In this document: one piece after another, positions 1 through 9,115 of the stretch
How the letters are laid out: every line of letters starts with the position of its first letter
How positions within the stretch are numbered: the first letter of the stretch is position 1
Translations under genes and position numbers: made by a program
NCBI GenBank assembly: GCA_027489535.1
Contig: JAIXZO010000001.1
Coordinates: forward strand, 124,001 to 188,000
Direction of reading: 5' to 3'
Source: Hyphomicrobiales bacterium
GTDB lineage: Bacteria > Pseudomonadota > Alphaproteobacteria > Rhizobiales > Beijerinckiaceae
Length of the DNA: 64,000 bases
Notes under the pieces: model-generated
What the model saw: the letters and a program-made list of their open reading frames with translations, nothing else
What the model was told of the DNA's origin: nothing
The model's database searches: none

Positions 1-449
1 ACGGCGACTTTCACGGTACGTCGGCGGCGTTGGAATTCGCGGTGCAGGCGCTGCGGGTGAAGCACATCGTGGTGCTCGGCCACGGCCGTTGCGGCGGCAT
101 CCGGGCGCGCGTTTCGGACGATGAGCCGTTGTCGCCCGGCGACTTCATCGGCAAATGGATGAACCTCGTCGGCCCCGCGCTCGACACGGCGGGTCCGCGC
201 GGCGAGGAGCCCATCGGCGACTATGTCGAAAAGCTCGCGATGATTTCGGTGGCGCAGAGCATCAAGAACCTGATGACGTTTCCTTGCGTGCGCATCCTTG
301 CGGAGCGCGGGAAGCTGCAGCTGCACGGCGCCTATTTCGACGTGACGACCGGGGTGCTCGCGCTGCGCGACCCCATGACCGGCCTGTTCACGCCCGTCGC
401 CCCCGAGGCGCGCGCCCGCGTATCGCTGATGCGCGCCGAAGGCGTGTGA
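1..449 (+). CDS. Beta-class carbonic anhydrase, C-terminal part (5' end outside window)
   Basis: The open frame enters from the left edge (first full codon at base 3), so the start lies outside the window. Beta-carbonic anhydrases interconvert CO2 and bicarbonate using a zinc held by Cys-Asp...His-x-x-Cys. The visible part holds the second half of that site, VVLGHGRCGG, with the His and Cys ligands. The preceding HGTSAALEFAV and following GDYVEKLA stretches also fit the family. The first Cys/Asp ligands should lie upstream. It ends 3 bp before the stop of ftsY on the opposite strand, so the two are convergent. Assignment to the family is secure; physiological role (pH or bicarbonate supply) is inferred. 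Confidence 0.93.
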   Translation, partial: GDFHGTSAALEFAVQALRVKHIVVLGHGRCGGIRARVSDDEPLSPGDFIGKWMNLVGPALDTAGPRGEEPIGDYVEKLAMISVAQSIKNLMTFPCVRILAERGKLQLHGAYFDVTTGVLALRDPMTGLFTPVAPEARARVSLMRAEGV

Positions 450-452
450 CGC

Positions 453-1508
453 TCAGTCGATCCCTGCGATCGCCTTGGCGAAATCGGCGGCCTCGAACGG
501 CTCCAGATCCTCGACGCCTTCGCCGACGCCGATGAAGTGGATCGGCAGACGGAACTTGTCGGCCAAGGCGACGAGAATGCCGCCGCGCGCGGTGCCGTCG
601 AGCTTGGTCATCACCAGTCCGGTGACGCCCGCGACCTTGCCGAAGATCTCGACCTGAGACAGCGCGTTCTGGCCGACGGTCGCGTCGAGAATCAACAACA
701 CGGCATGCGGCGCGGTTTCGTCCATCTTGCGGATGACGCGGACGACCTTTTCCAGTTCCGCCATCAGCTCGGTACGATTTTGCAGGCGGCCGGCCGTGTC
801 GATCATCAGCACGTCGGTGCCGGCCGCTTTCGCTTGCGTGAAGGCGTCGAAGGCGAGCCCCGCCGCATCCGCGCCCTGCGCGCGGGTGACTACCGGAGCG
901 CCGGTGCGTTCGCCCCAAACCCGAAGCTGCTCGACCGCCGCGGCGCGGAACGTGTCGCCCGCCGCGAGCATGACCGAGCGCCCTTCGGCCCGGAACTTGG
1001 CCGCGAGCTTGCCGATGGTGGTCGTCTTGCCCGAGCCGTTGACGCCGACCATGAGGATGACGAAGGGCTTTCGCGCCGCATCAACGACCAGCGGGACCGT
1101 CACGGGCGCGAGTGCGCGTTCGACCTCGGCGGCGAGGACGGCCTTGACCTCCTCGGGCGCGATGTCCCGGCCGTAACGGCCCTTGCCGACCGCTTCGACG
1201 ATGCGCGCGGAGACGGGCAGGCCGAGATCGGCGCGGATCAGCACGTCTTCGAGATCCTGAAGCGTGTCCTCGTCGAGCTTTCGCTTGGTGAAGAGATCCG
1301 TGATCCCTTGCCCGATGGAAGAGGACGAGCGCGACAGCCCCTCGCGCAGCCTTTGCCACCAGGAGCGACGCGGGGCCTCCGCGACCGGTACGGCTTCGGG
1401 CTCCGCCGCCGGGGCGGGGACGAGCGCGGCGGCGTCCTCGCCCGGCGCGGGTTCGCGGACGAACAATCGGGAGAACAATCCGCGCTTTTTCTCGGTGTCC
1501 GTGCTCAT
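453..1508 (-). CDS. ftsY: Signal recognition particle receptor FtsY
   Basis: FtsY is the membrane-associated GTPase that docks the signal recognition particle and targets ribosomes to the SecYEG translocon. The 351-residue product has a short acidic/Ala-Pro N-terminal A domain, a helical N domain, then the G domain with P-loop GVNGSGKTTT, the DTAGR motif, and the TKLDGTARGG motif near the end, all diagnostic of SRP GTPases. An open frame continues upstream, but the ATG at 1508, encoding MSTDTEKKRGLF, is the family-like start. In rhizobia ftsY commonly follows dapF-mtaB; here an inverted pseudouridine synthase gene lies between. Its start is divergent from that gene, 51 bp apart. Confidence 0.97.
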   Translation of the reverse strand: MSTDTEKKRGLFSRLFVREPAPGEDAAALVPAPAAEPEAVPVAEAPRRSWWQRLREGLSRSSSSIGQGITDLFTKRKLDEDTLQDLEDVLIRADLGLPVSARIVEAVGKGRYGRDIAPEEVKAVLAAEVERALAPVTVPLVVDAARKPFVILMVGVNGSGKTTTIGKLAAKFRAEGRSVMLAAGDTFRAAAVEQLRVWGERTGAPVVTRAQGADAAGLAFDAFTQAKAAGTDVLMIDTAGRLQNRTELMAELEKVVRVIRKMDETAPHAVLLILDATVGQNALSQVEIFGKVAGVTGLVMTKLDGTARGGILVALADKFRLPIHFIGVGEGVEDLEPFEAADFAKAIAGID

Positions 1509-1559
1509 GTCGTCTCGATAACCGTTTCCCGCGGCGGCCGGAAGGGCTATGCGAGCGCG

Positions 1560-2267
1560 ATGAACGCAGACGACCTCCTCGCCCGGATCCTGCATCGCGA
1601 CGCGATGATGCTCGTGATCGACAAACCCTTCGGCATCGCCGTGCATAAAGGGCCGAAAGCGGCCTATGGCGAGAATGCCGAGGTGCTCGAACAGCATTTC
1701 GACGCGTTGAAGTTCGGCCTGCCCCGTGCGCCGTCCCTCGCGCATCGGCTCGACCGCGACACCTCGGGCTGCCTCGTGCTGGGGCGGCACCGCCGGGCGC
1801 TCGAGGAACTCGGCAATCTCTTCAAGGACGGAAAGATCGCCAAGACCTATTGGGCCGTCGTGGAAGGCGAGGTGCCGGAAGATGCGGGGCTGATCGACCT
1901 GCCGCTCGCCAAGCGCGACGTCACGCGCGGATGGTGGATGAAGGTCGATCCCGACGGCCTGCCCTCGCAGACGCGCTGGACCGTGCTGGGCCGCGCGGAA
2001 GCCGAGGGCCGCCCGCTTGTTTGGCTCGCCTTGGAGCCTTTGACGGGACGCACGCATCAGCTTCGCGCCCACTGCGCCGCTGTCGGTGCGCCGATCCTCG
2101 GCGACACGGTGTACGGCAAGGCCCCGCGGATCGGCGGGCCGGGGCTGCATCTGCACGCCCGAGCCGTTTCCATTCCGCTCTACAAGAACAAGCCCCCGGT
2201 CGAAGCTGAAGCGCCCCCGCCGCCGCATATGCGGGCGATGCTGGAACAATGCGGCTGGAGCGGCTGA
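1560..2267 (+). CDS. RluA-family pseudouridine synthase
   Basis: Predicted RNA pseudouridine synthase of the RluA family, 235 residues. The catalytic-Asp motif HRLDRDTSG is present, preceded by DKPFGIAVH and followed by LEPLTGRTHQLRAH, the usual order. There is no N-terminal S4 RNA-binding domain, so it resembles short RluA-type enzymes rather than RluC/RluD; whether it modifies tRNA or 23S rRNA cannot be read from sequence. The ATG at 1560 gives a normal N-terminus, although the frame is open far upstream. The gene is divergent from ftsY and convergent with mtaB: the two stop codons are only 1 bp apart. Confidence 0.9.
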   Translation: MNADDLLARILHRDAMMLVIDKPFGIAVHKGPKAAYGENAEVLEQHFDALKFGLPRAPSLAHRLDRDTSGCLVLGRHRRALEELGNLFKDGKIAKTYWAVVEGEVPEDAGLIDLPLAKRDVTRGWWMKVDPDGLPSQTRWTVLGRAEAEGRPLVWLALEPLTGRTHQLRAHCAAVGAPILGDTVYGKAPRIGGPGLHLHARAVSIPLYKNKPPVEAEAPPPPHMRAMLEQCGWSG

Positions 2268-2268
2268 T

Positions 2269-3519
2269 TTATTCCGCGATCAGCGTCCGCCCGTCCTCGC
2301 CGGCGATGCGGGCGGCGACGAGGGAGCCGGGCGGCGGGGGGCTTGCGAAGCGGACCGGGGTGAAGCCTTCGGTGCGGCCGTAGCCGGAGTTTTCGACGAG
2401 CACGTCATGCGTGCGCCCGACCTGCGCCGCCAAGTGGCGGCGGAAGGCGGCGTCGCCGACGAGCCTCAGGCGGCGGGCGCGGTCCTTGATCGCCGCGTCG
2501 TGGACCTGCGGCATCAGGGCGGCGGGGGTGCCGGGGCGCGGCGAATAGGGGAAGACGTGGAGGTGGGTGAGGCCGCATTCCTCGACCAGTTCGAGCGAGC
2601 GGGCGAACATAGCTTCGGTCTCGGTCGGGAAGCCCGCGATGATGTCGGCCCCGAACACGACGTCCGGACGCAGCGCCCGCACCGTCCCGCAGAAGCGGAT
2701 CGCGTCGGCGCGCAGATGGCGGCGCTTCATGCGCTTGAGGACGAGATCGTCGCCGGCCTGAAGGGAGAGATGCAGATGCGGCATCAGGCGCTTTTCGGAG
2801 GCGAGCGCGTCGAGCAGATCGTCGTCGGCCTCGACGGAATCGATGGAGGAGATGCGAAGGCGCGGCAGGTCCGGCACGTGGCGCAGGATCGCCTTGACGA
2901 GCGCACCGAGTTTCGGCGTGCCGGGAAGGTCGCCTCCCCAACTCGTGATGTCGACGCCCGTCAGCACGACTTCGGCATGGCCCGACGCCGCGAGCCCGGC
3001 GACCACGTCCACCACCGCGCCCATCGGCACCGAGCGCGAGTTTCCTCGGCCGTAGGGGATGATGCAGAAGGTGCAGCGATGGTCGCAGCCGTTCTGCACC
3101 TGCACGAAGCCGCGCGTGCGGCCCTCGAACCCGTCGAGCAGATGCGGGGCCGTCTCCTTCACCGTCATGATGTCGGCGACGCGGACGCGTTCGGTGTCAT
3201 GTGCGGGGTCGGCCAAGGCGGCCCATGTGCCGCGCGCGGTCTTCTCCGCGTTGCCGAGAACGCGGTCGACTTCGCTCATGGCCGCGAAGGCGTCCGGCTC
3301 GATCTGCGCGGCGCAGCCCGTCACGACGATGCGGGCTTCGGGACGTTCGCGCTTGAGCCGGCGGATCGCCTGCCGCGCCTGTCGGGCGGCTTCGGCGGTG
3401 ACGGCGCAGGTGTTGACGATGACGAGGTCTTCGTGCCCCGCAGCCGCCGCCTCGCGACGCATGGTTTCGGATTCGACGATGTTGAGACGGCAGCCGAAGG
3501 TGACGACGTCCACGCCCAT
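2269..3519 (-). CDS. mtaB: tRNA t6A37 methylthiotransferase MtaB
   Basis: MtaB is a radical-SAM enzyme that turns t6A37 of tRNA into ms2t6A. The 416-residue protein shows the N-terminal methylthiotransferase domain with three cysteines (FGCRLN, NTCAVT, VTGCAAQ), the radical-SAM cluster motif CDHRCTFC, and a C-terminal TRAM-like region. The pattern NTCAVTAEA with a GCRLN start separates MtaB from MiaB and RimO. Its ATG overlaps the dapF stop (ATGA), so it is probably translated from the same mRNA as dapF. The pairing dapF-mtaB is common in alphaproteobacteria. Confidence 0.93.
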   Translation of the reverse strand: MGVDVVTFGCRLNIVESETMRREAAAAGHEDLVIVNTCAVTAEAARQARQAIRRLKRERPEARIVVTGCAAQIEPDAFAAMSEVDRVLGNAEKTARGTWAALADPAHDTERVRVADIMTVKETAPHLLDGFEGRTRGFVQVQNGCDHRCTFCIIPYGRGNSRSVPMGAVVDVVAGLAASGHAEVVLTGVDITSWGGDLPGTPKLGALVKAILRHVPDLPRLRISSIDSVEADDDLLDALASEKRLMPHLHLSLQAGDDLVLKRMKRRHLRADAIRFCGTVRALRPDVVFGADIIAGFPTETEAMFARSLELVEECGLTHLHVFPYSPRPGTPAALMPQVHDAAIKDRARRLRLVGDAAFRRHLAAQVGRTHDVLVENSGYGRTEGFTPVRFASPPPPGSLVAARIAGEDGRTLIAE

Positions 3520-4388
3520 CAGGCGGCGCTCTCGAAGATCTCCGCCGCGAACGTGCCGTCATGTTCGAGTTCGACCGGTCCGGTCATCAGCACGTGGTCG
3601 TCGCTCGTGCGCCATTGGATCAGAAGGTCGCCGCCGGGCAGGGACACGCGCACGCTGCGGCCCGTCAGCTTGCGCCGGGCGGCGGCGACGGCCGCCGCGC
3701 AGGCCGCCGAGCCGCAGGCCAACGTGATGCCCGCGCCGCGCTCCCACACGCGCAGGATCATCGAATCCTGTCCCGTCACCTCGGCGACGGAGATGTTGGC
3801 GCGTTCGGGAAACAGCGGGTGATGCTCGAGAAACGGACCGACGCGTTCCAAGTCGATCGCTGCGGCGTTCTCGACGAAGAAGATCGCGTGCGGATTGCCC
3901 ATGTTGACCACCGCCGGCGTGTGCAGCACGGGGGCGTCGGCGGGGCCGACATTGAGTTCGATGCCGCGCGTGTCGGCGAATTCCTCGGAGAGCGGGATTT
4001 CGTCCCAGCGCAGGCGCGGTGCGCCCATGTCCACGGTGAAGCCGAATTCGCTTTCGCGGCGGCACGGCAGGATGCCCGCGTCGGTCTCGAGCACCACGGC
4101 GTCGAAATCGGTACCGTCGAGCAAGGACCAGGCGACGCAGCGCGTGCCGTTGCCGCAAGCGCCCGACAGGGAGCCGTCGGTGTTGTAGATGCGCATGAAG
4201 GCGTTGGTGCCGGGGGTGCGCGGATCGTGCAGCACCATGAGCTGGTCGAAATGCGAGCCGGGCGCGGCCGCCACGGCGCGCGCCTCTTCGGGCGTGACTT
4301 CGAGGTCGGTGCCGCGCAGATCCAGCACGACGATTTCGTTGCCGGCGCCGTTCATCTTGCGGAAGGGACGTTGCGCGAGAGGGCTCAT
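3519..4388 (-). CDS. dapF: Diaminopimelate epimerase
   Basis: DapF interconverts LL- and meso-diaminopimelate, the last racemisation step before lysine and peptidoglycan cross-linking. The 289-residue protein carries both catalytic cysteines in conserved settings, GACGNGTRC and ACGSAACAA, plus the N-terminal KMNGAGNEI and the [10 protein letters not shown] motif. The open frame extends about 46 codons further upstream, but ATG at 4388 ([14 protein letters not shown]) matches family length. It is the first gene of a two-gene unit with mtaB and is divergent from the GyrI-like gene. Confidence 0.96.
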   Translation of the reverse strand: MSPLAQRPFRKMNGAGNEIVVLDLRGTDLEVTPEEARAVAAAPGSHFDQLMVLHDPRTPGTNAFMRIYNTDGSLSGACGNGTRCVAWSLLDGTDFDAVVLETDAGILPCRRESEFGFTVDMGAPRLRWDEIPLSEEFADTRGIELNVGPADAPVLHTPAVVNMGNPHAIFFVENAAAIDLERVGPFLEHHPLFPERANISVAEVTGQDSMILRVWERGAGITLACGSAACAAAVAAARRKLTGRSVRVSLPGGDLLIQWRTSDDHVLMTGPVELEHDGTFAAEIFESAA

Positions 4389-4528
4389 GGGGACACCGGT
4401 CTGAGGACGCGCCCGATATAGCGACTTTGCCTGAAAACGCGAGTCCGACCCTCGACCGCGAGCCGCTCCGAGCCGTATTGTCGACGGGTACGAAGCTCGT
4501 GATTCGCGGGCTCGCAGGAACCGCATCC

Positions 4529-5323
4529 ATGTCCCGCAGCGGCCTTATCGCGCAGTCGGTCCTCGTCGTTCTGATCGCGTCGTCGCCGGCCTTCGTCGCC
4601 TTCGCGCAGAGCCCCCCGCCGGTCGCCGTGGAATCACGCCCGCTGCCGCCGCCGGCCGACGCGCCGCCCGCGCCTGCGCCGACGGCCGCCCCTGCTCCTG
4701 CTCCTGCTCCCGCACCCTCGGCCGGGCCTGCATCGACTGCGCCCGAAGCGCCCGCAGCCGCCGCGCCCGCACCGGCCGCGCCTGCGCCCGTGCAGCAGGC
4801 GCAACCCGTCGCTCCGCCGTCGAAATTCCTCGCCCCGCCGCCGGCCGACCCCTCGATTCCGGACGAAGTGGTCTTGGTTTCCAAGCCGGCGATCATCCTC
4901 AAGGGGCAATCGTCTTGGGACGACGGCTACGAGCGGCTGATGGGCGCATTCAGAAAACTGGATGCGGAGGCCAAGAAGGCCGGTCTCGTCGTTTCGGGCC
5001 GCCCCGTCACCTTGTTCGTCGACACCGACGATCAGGGGTTCCGCTACGAGGCGCTGCTGCCGGTCGAGACGCTGCCGGCCCAGCGGCCCGCGGGCATGCC
5101 GGCCGACATCCGGCTGGGCGGCACGCCGGAAGGCAAGGCCATCCGCTTCGTGCATCAGGCCGCCTATGACGACATCGACAGCACCTACGAGGCCATCACC
5201 GCCTATCTCGACCTCAAGGGCATCGAGGTAAAGGACACGCTGATCGAGGAATATGTCGAGTTCGGCAAGGACGCGGCCGACGGGGCCATCGAAATCAACA
5301 TCTACGTCCAGCCGCGCAAGTGA
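4529..5323 (+). CDS. Secreted protein with proline-rich linker and GyrI-like effector-binding domain
   Basis: 264 residues. An N-terminal hydrophobic signal segment ends near AFVAFAQ. It is followed by a low-complexity Pro/Ala linker of about 75 residues with repeated PAPAP units. The C-terminal ~150 residues (from [16 protein letters not shown] to YVQPRK) resemble the GyrI-like/AraC effector-binding small-molecule fold, including a parallel-strand pattern and the final EINIYV strand. Such domains bind hydrophobic ligands; the periplasmic location and the ligand are inference. Start at 4529 is chosen because it places the signal peptide at the N-terminus. The stop overlaps the GTG of the next gene (GTGA). 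Confidence 0.75.
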   Translation: MSRSGLIAQSVLVVLIASSPAFVAFAQSPPPVAVESRPLPPPADAPPAPAPTAAPAPAPAPAPSAGPASTAPEAPAAAAPAPAAPAPVQQAQPVAPPSKFLAPPPADPSIPDEVVLVSKPAIILKGQSSWDDGYERLMGAFRKLDAEAKKAGLVVSGRPVTLFVDTDDQGFRYEALLPVETLPAQRPAGMPADIRLGGTPEGKAIRFVHQAAYDDIDSTYEAITAYLDLKGIEVKDTLIEEYVEFGKDAADGAIEINIYVQPRK

Positions 5324-6045
5324 TCCGCTCTCCGCAACTCCGCGCCGCCACGCCGACGACCGTGAGCACCGTGCTGTTCGATCTCGACGGCACGCTGACC
5401 GATCCGAAGGAAGGCATCACGAAATCGGTGCAATACGCGCTGCAGGCGTTGGGGCGGCCCGTGCCGCCGATGGAAGACCTGCTGTGGACTATCGGACCCC
5501 CGCTGCGCTGGAATTTCGTCAAGCTGCTCGGCTCGGACGCGCTCGCCGACGAGGGCGTGCGGCTCTATCGCGAGCGCTTCGCCCAGGTGGGGCTGTTCGA
5601 GAATGCGGTGATCGACGGCATCCCCGCTCTTCTCGACCGCCTGCTTGCGCAGGGCCGGACGCTCTATGTCGCGACCTCCAAGCCGCATGTCTTCGCCAAG
5701 CGCATCTTGGACCATTTCGGCCTGTCCGACCGCTTCGTCGCGATCTACGGCTCCGAATTGGACGGCACGCGCGCCGACAAGCGCGACCTGATCGCCTGGA
5801 TTCTCGCGAAGGAACGCTTCGATGCCGCGCATGCGGTGATGATCGGGGATCGCGAGCACGACGTGATCGGTGCGCGCAGTTCCGGCATCGCCACCGTCGG
5901 GGTGCGTTGGGGCTACGGCTCGGACACGGAACTGCTCGACGCGGGCGCGGCTTGGTTGGTCGACCGTCCCGACGAAATCGGGGCGTTGCTCGACGCGCCC
6001 GGCGCGTTCAGCCCTGCCAAACCTGCCCCGGATACAGCGGCATAA
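5320..6045 (+). CDS. HAD-superfamily hydrolase, Gph/phosphoglycolate phosphatase-like
   Basis: 241 residues of haloacid-dehalogenase type. Motif I is FDLDGTLTD (nucleophile and acid Asp), motif II sits at YVATSKPH, and motif III/IV at MIGDREHDVIGA. The alpha-helical cap between motifs I and II places it in subfamily I with phosphoglycolate phosphatase and YjjG-like nucleotidases; substrate unknown. The GTG at 5320 overlaps the upstream stop, suggesting coupling, but GTG codons just before VLFDLDG could also be starts. Its last 38 bases overlap, tail to tail, the MBL-fold gene on the other strand. Confidence 0.88.
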   Translation: MIRSPQLRAATPTTVSTVLFDLDGTLTDPKEGITKSVQYALQALGRPVPPMEDLLWTIGPPLRWNFVKLLGSDALADEGVRLYRERFAQVGLFENAVIDGIPALLDRLLAQGRTLYVATSKPHVFAKRILDHFGLSDRFVAIYGSELDGTRADKRDLIAWILAKERFDAAHAVMIGDREHDVIGARSSGIATVGVRWGYGSDTELLDAGAAWLVDRPDEIGALLDAPGAFSPAKPAPDTAA

Positions 6046-7030
6046 AGCGCCGCTCGGCGAAGCCGTGGGCGCGGCGCGCTTCGGCCAGCGCCTCGACGGG
6101 CCGGTCGATGCCCTCGTCGGTCAGGCGGAACGTGCCCCAATGGTGGCCGAGCGCGGTCTGCGCCCGCAAGGTTTTGGCGATGCGGACGGCTTCGTCGGGG
6201 TTGATGTGCTGGTCCTTCATGAACCAGCGCGGCTCATAGGCCCCGATCGGCAGCACCGCGAGGCGCACGCGCGGATGCCGTTTCGCCCATTCCTCGAACA
6301 AAGCTCCGTCGCCGTAGCCCGTATCGCCGACATGCACGATCGTGCCCGCGCCGGTCTCGATCATGAAGGCGGCCCAGAGCGCTTCGCGGCGGTCGAACAG
6401 CCCGCGGGCGGACCAGTGCAACGAGGGCTCGAAATGCACGGAGACGCCTTTGCCGAGGTCGACCTTGGCGCCCCAGTCGTAAACCTCGGCCTGAATGCCG
6501 TCGATCGCGCGCTGCATGATCGCGTCGTTGCCCAAGGGCGTGACGATGCGCGGGCGATGCGCGCTCCACAGGCGGGCCAGCGTGTCGACGTCGAGATGGT
6601 CGTAATGATTGTGCGTGACGAGCACGACGTCGACCGGGGGCAGATCCTCGAAGGCGATGCCCGGGGGATTGACCCGTTTCGGCCCGGCGAAGGGCACGGG
6701 CGACGCGCGCTCGGACCAGACGGGATCGACGAGGATGTTGAGACCCGCGGTCTGGTAGAGCAGCGAAGCGTGTCCGACATGGGCGACGCGCAGCGCGGTG
6801 CCGGCGACGCGTGCGGGCGGCTTGTCCTTGAAGGGGGAAGGGCGGCTCTCCGGCCAATCCTCCTTGCCCTCGGAAAAGCGCCACTTCATGAGGTCCGAAA
6901 AGGATTTCATGCTCGGGCGACCGGGATTGAAAAAGATCGAACCGTCGAAATGGTCGGTCACGGGGCCGCAGTAATAGGCGTTGCAGCCGGTGCGCGGGGC
7001 CGCGCCGCCGGCCACGGTCGCCAAACCCAC
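6008..7030 (-). CDS. MBL-fold metallohydrolase, NAPE-PLD/UlaG-like
   Basis: 340 residues of metallo-beta-lactamase fold. The zinc signature THNHYDHLD is clear, with a downstream HVGDTGYGD and GHHWGTFRL supplying other metal ligands. The N-terminal NAYYCGPVTDHFDG and FNP stretch followed by FSEGKEDWP is typical of the bacterial relatives of N-acylphosphatidylethanolamine phospholipase D. The true substrate in bacteria is generally unknown, so only a hydrolase role is claimed. Its 3' end overlaps the HAD gene by 38 bp in the convergent sense. Confidence 0.88.
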   Translation of the reverse strand: MGLATVAGGAAPRTGCNAYYCGPVTDHFDGSIFFNPGRPSMKSFSDLMKWRFSEGKEDWPESRPSPFKDKPPARVAGTALRVAHVGHASLLYQTAGLNILVDPVWSERASPVPFAGPKRVNPPGIAFEDLPPVDVVLVTHNHYDHLDVDTLARLWSAHRPRIVTPLGNDAIMQRAIDGIQAEVYDWGAKVDLGKGVSVHFEPSLHWSARGLFDRREALWAAFMIETGAGTIVHVGDTGYGDGALFEEWAKRHPRVRLAVLPIGAYEPRWFMKDQHINPDEAVRIAKTLRAQTALGHHWGTFRLTDEGIDRPVEALAEARRAHGFAERRFMPLYPGQVWQG

Positions 7031-7105
7031 CGTCTAAAGAAGGCGCAGGAGAAATCGTCTGGTCATGCAGGTGAAACTGGGCTTCGCGGGCGCGGCGTCA
7101 AGCGA

Positions 7106-7516
7106 TCACAGGTGTTCGGTCTCGGTGTCGATGCAGCTGAGGTCGAACGCGGCGAGCCCTTCCTGCAGGAGATCGGGAAGCAGCGGCGTGCCCAAGAGGT
7201 AGCGTGCGGTCGAGGTGTCGGCGCGCTCGCGCGCCAGCGCCACGGCGTCCTCCCATTCGTCGCGGTCGTAATCGCCGCGTCCGACCCAGACCAAGGCGGT
7301 CAGCTCGGCCTGTTCGTCGACGTCCATCGCGCGGATGAATTCGACGAGCTCGATGATGGTCGGATCGTTGCGCCGCGCGGACAGCGTTTCCCAGAACTTG
7401 TCCTCGCTCGCATGCGAGGCGTCCGGCTCGTCGGTGACGTAGCGCACGTCGAATTCGCGCGCGCGCAGCACGACGTAACACACCTTCTCGACGGCGATCG
7501 TAGGGGCAGCGGCCAT
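7106..7516 (-). CDS. DUF3775-family protein
   Basis: 136 residues, acidic and cytosolic, without a signal or membrane segment. The pattern (EKVCYVVLRAREFD, then FIRAMDVDEQAELTALVWVGRGDY and EEGLAAF-like tail) matches my memory of the DUF3775 family, which is widespread in Hyphomicrobiales and has no known function. ATG at 7516 is used; an in-frame extension upstream runs antisense-like through the phosphatase gene and has atypical composition. The gap to the phosphatase gene upstream is 52 bp, so the two may share a transcript. Confidence 0.72.
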   Translation of the reverse strand: MAAAPTIAVEKVCYVVLRAREFDVRYVTDEPDASHASEDKFWETLSARRNDPTIIELVEFIRAMDVDEQAELTALVWVGRGDYDRDEWEDAVALARERADTSTARYLLGTPLLPDLLQEGLAAFDLSCIDTETEHL

Positions 7517-7568
7517 GCGTGGTCTCCACATGGGGAGACAACGGACCGGCGGCGCTTCGGTTGCGCGC

Positions 7569-8288
7569 CTATTCGCGGTGCAGCAGGCGGTCGACGATGA
7601 CGTCGGACCAGAAGCTCGGCTTGAAGTCGCGTTCGAGCGCGTCCGGATCGTAGACGTCGCGGACCCAGGTTTCGAAATCCAGACCCGCGGCCTCGCCCTC
7701 GTCGCGATAACGCTCGAAGAAGAGGTCGAGAATGCCGGTCTTGGCGAAACGGAAATGGCCGTAGCGGGCGGAGAGTTGGCGCAGGGCCTCGTCCGTCGGA
7801 CGGCCTTCATGCAGCAGCAGATAAAGGGCGGCCATGAAGCCTGCCCGGTCCGCGCCCGACTTGCAGTGGACCAGCACGGGATATTCCAGCCGGTCGAAGA
7901 AGGCGCGGGCCGCCAACATCGTCTCGCGGTCCGGCGCGCCGCGCGAACGCACGACGAATTCTTCCATCTTCAGGCCGCATTGCTCGACCGTTTCGCGTTC
8001 GAGCGGCCAAGAGCCGTATTCGCGGCCGCCGCGCAGGTTGACGACCGTCTTGATGCCGTCTTCCGCCGCGGCGCGGATCTGATGCGGCGCGGGCTGCGCG
8101 GCGCGCCAGAACTGCGGCGTGACCTTGTGCAGGTTCAGATAAATCAGCCGGAAGATGCCGTGGTCGGTCATGACCATGTTGATCCACGCGCGGATGCGGC
8201 GCTTCCGGCTTCTCAACGGGCGGTCCCAGCGCGCGATGCGCGCCGAGCGGCGCGCGAAACGGCGGTCGGATCCGAGGGGCTTGAACAT
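7569..8288 (-). CDS. Dual-specificity/tyrosine phosphatase-like protein
   Basis: 239 residues. The active-site P-loop [11 protein letters not shown] gives the Cys-x5-Arg signature of cysteine phosphatases, and the upstream [11 protein letters not shown] fits the entry strand of the bacterial DSP-like family. The N-terminus is very basic (about 30 residues rich in Arg), which may contact membrane or nucleic acid. Substrate is unknown; in rhizobia such proteins are annotated simply as protein tyrosine phosphatases. Located divergently from ppa, 154 bp apart. Confidence 0.85.
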   Translation of the reverse strand: MFKPLGSDRRFARRSARIARWDRPLRSRKRRIRAWINMVMTDHGIFRLIYLNLHKVTPQFWRAAQPAPHQIRAAAEDGIKTVVNLRGGREYGSWPLERETVEQCGLKMEEFVVRSRGAPDRETMLAARAFFDRLEYPVLVHCKSGADRAGFMAALYLLLHEGRPTDEALRQLSARYGHFRFAKTGILDLFFERYRDEGEAAGLDFETWVRDVYDPDALERDFKPSFWSDVIVDRLLHRE

Positions 8289-8442
8289 GCTGTCTCATAT
8301 GGACGCGGGCCGCCGGTCTACCAGAGGCGCGACGCTTACGGCAAGCGCAGGCGGACGTCCCTCTCGAAAGTCGTTCTTGCCGCAGGCTTCGCCGCTGCCT
8401 AAAGAGGCCCCAACCGAAGCTCACGCAACAAGACGGACGGCC

Positions 8443-8985
8443 ATGAACCTCGACGCCCTCTCGATCGGAAAGAACCCGCCCCACGAAGTGAACGTCGTGA
8501 TCGAAGTTCCGATCGGCGGCGAGCCCATCAAGTATGAAATGGACAAGGCCTCCGGCGCGCTGTTCGTCGACCGCTTCCTGTACACTTCGATGCGTTACCC
8601 CGGAAATTACGGCTTCATTCCGCACACGTTGTCGGACGACGGCGACCCGTGCGACGTGATCGTCGCCAATACCCGCGCGATCGTGCCGGGCGCGGTGATG
8701 AGCGTGCGTCCCGTCGGCGTGCTGCTGATGGAAGACGAGGCCGGCGGCGACGAAAAGATCATCGCGGTACCCGCGCCCAAGCTGACGCGTCGTTACGAAA
8801 ACGTGACCAATTACACGGACCTGCCCTCGATCACGCTCGAGCAGATCCAGCACTTCTTCGAGCGCTACAAGGACCTCGAACCCGGCAAGTGGGTGAAGGT
8901 GATCCGCTGGGGCTCCGCCGAGGAAGCCCGCGATCTGATCCTGAAGGGCATCGAGCGCGCCAAGGCTGCCAAGGCCGGAAAGTAA
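8443..8985 (+). CDS. ppa: Inorganic pyrophosphatase (family I)
   Basis: Soluble family I pyrophosphatase, which hydrolyses PPi released by biosynthetic reactions. The 180-residue length is typical. The family fingerprint DDGDPCDV (metal-binding Asp residues) is present, with [11 protein letters not shown] before it and [14 protein letters not shown] near the end. The ATG at 8443 is preferred over the long upstream extension because it gives the canonical MNLDALSIG start. A strong hairpin terminator lies 31 bp after the stop. Confidence 0.97.
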   Translation: MNLDALSIGKNPPHEVNVVIEVPIGGEPIKYEMDKASGALFVDRFLYTSMRYPGNYGFIPHTLSDDGDPCDVIVANTRAIVPGAVMSVRPVGVLLMEDEAGGDEKIIAVPAPKLTRRYENVTNYTDLPSITLEQIQHFFERYKDLEPGKWVKVIRWGSAEEARDLILKGIERAKAAKAGK

Positions 8986-9016
8986 TCGCCGCTCCCGACC
9001 GGCTGCGGACGTTTTC

Positions 9017-9048
9017 GAAAACCGGGCCTCGCGCCCGGTTTTCTCGTG
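9017..9048 (+). terminator. Rho-independent terminator of ppa
   Basis: A perfect 11-bp inverted repeat, GAAAACCGGGC / GCCCGGTTTTC, separated by a 5-nt loop, begins 31 bp after the ppa stop. The stem top is GC-rich and its 3' arm ends in TTTTC, giving a short U-tract. The A-run on the left arm means it could also work, less strongly, in reverse. Confidence 0.85.
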
Positions 9049-9115
9049 ATCGGCCTTGTTCAAGTCCGCTTTGCGGGCATGCTGTCGGTTCGATTCGAAA
9101 AGGCCCGGTACCATC

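Noticed and set aside
2086-3822. 578-codon plus-strand frame over mtaB and dapF
   Set aside because: It starts inside the pseudouridine synthase gene in another frame and lies antisense to two well-supported genes.
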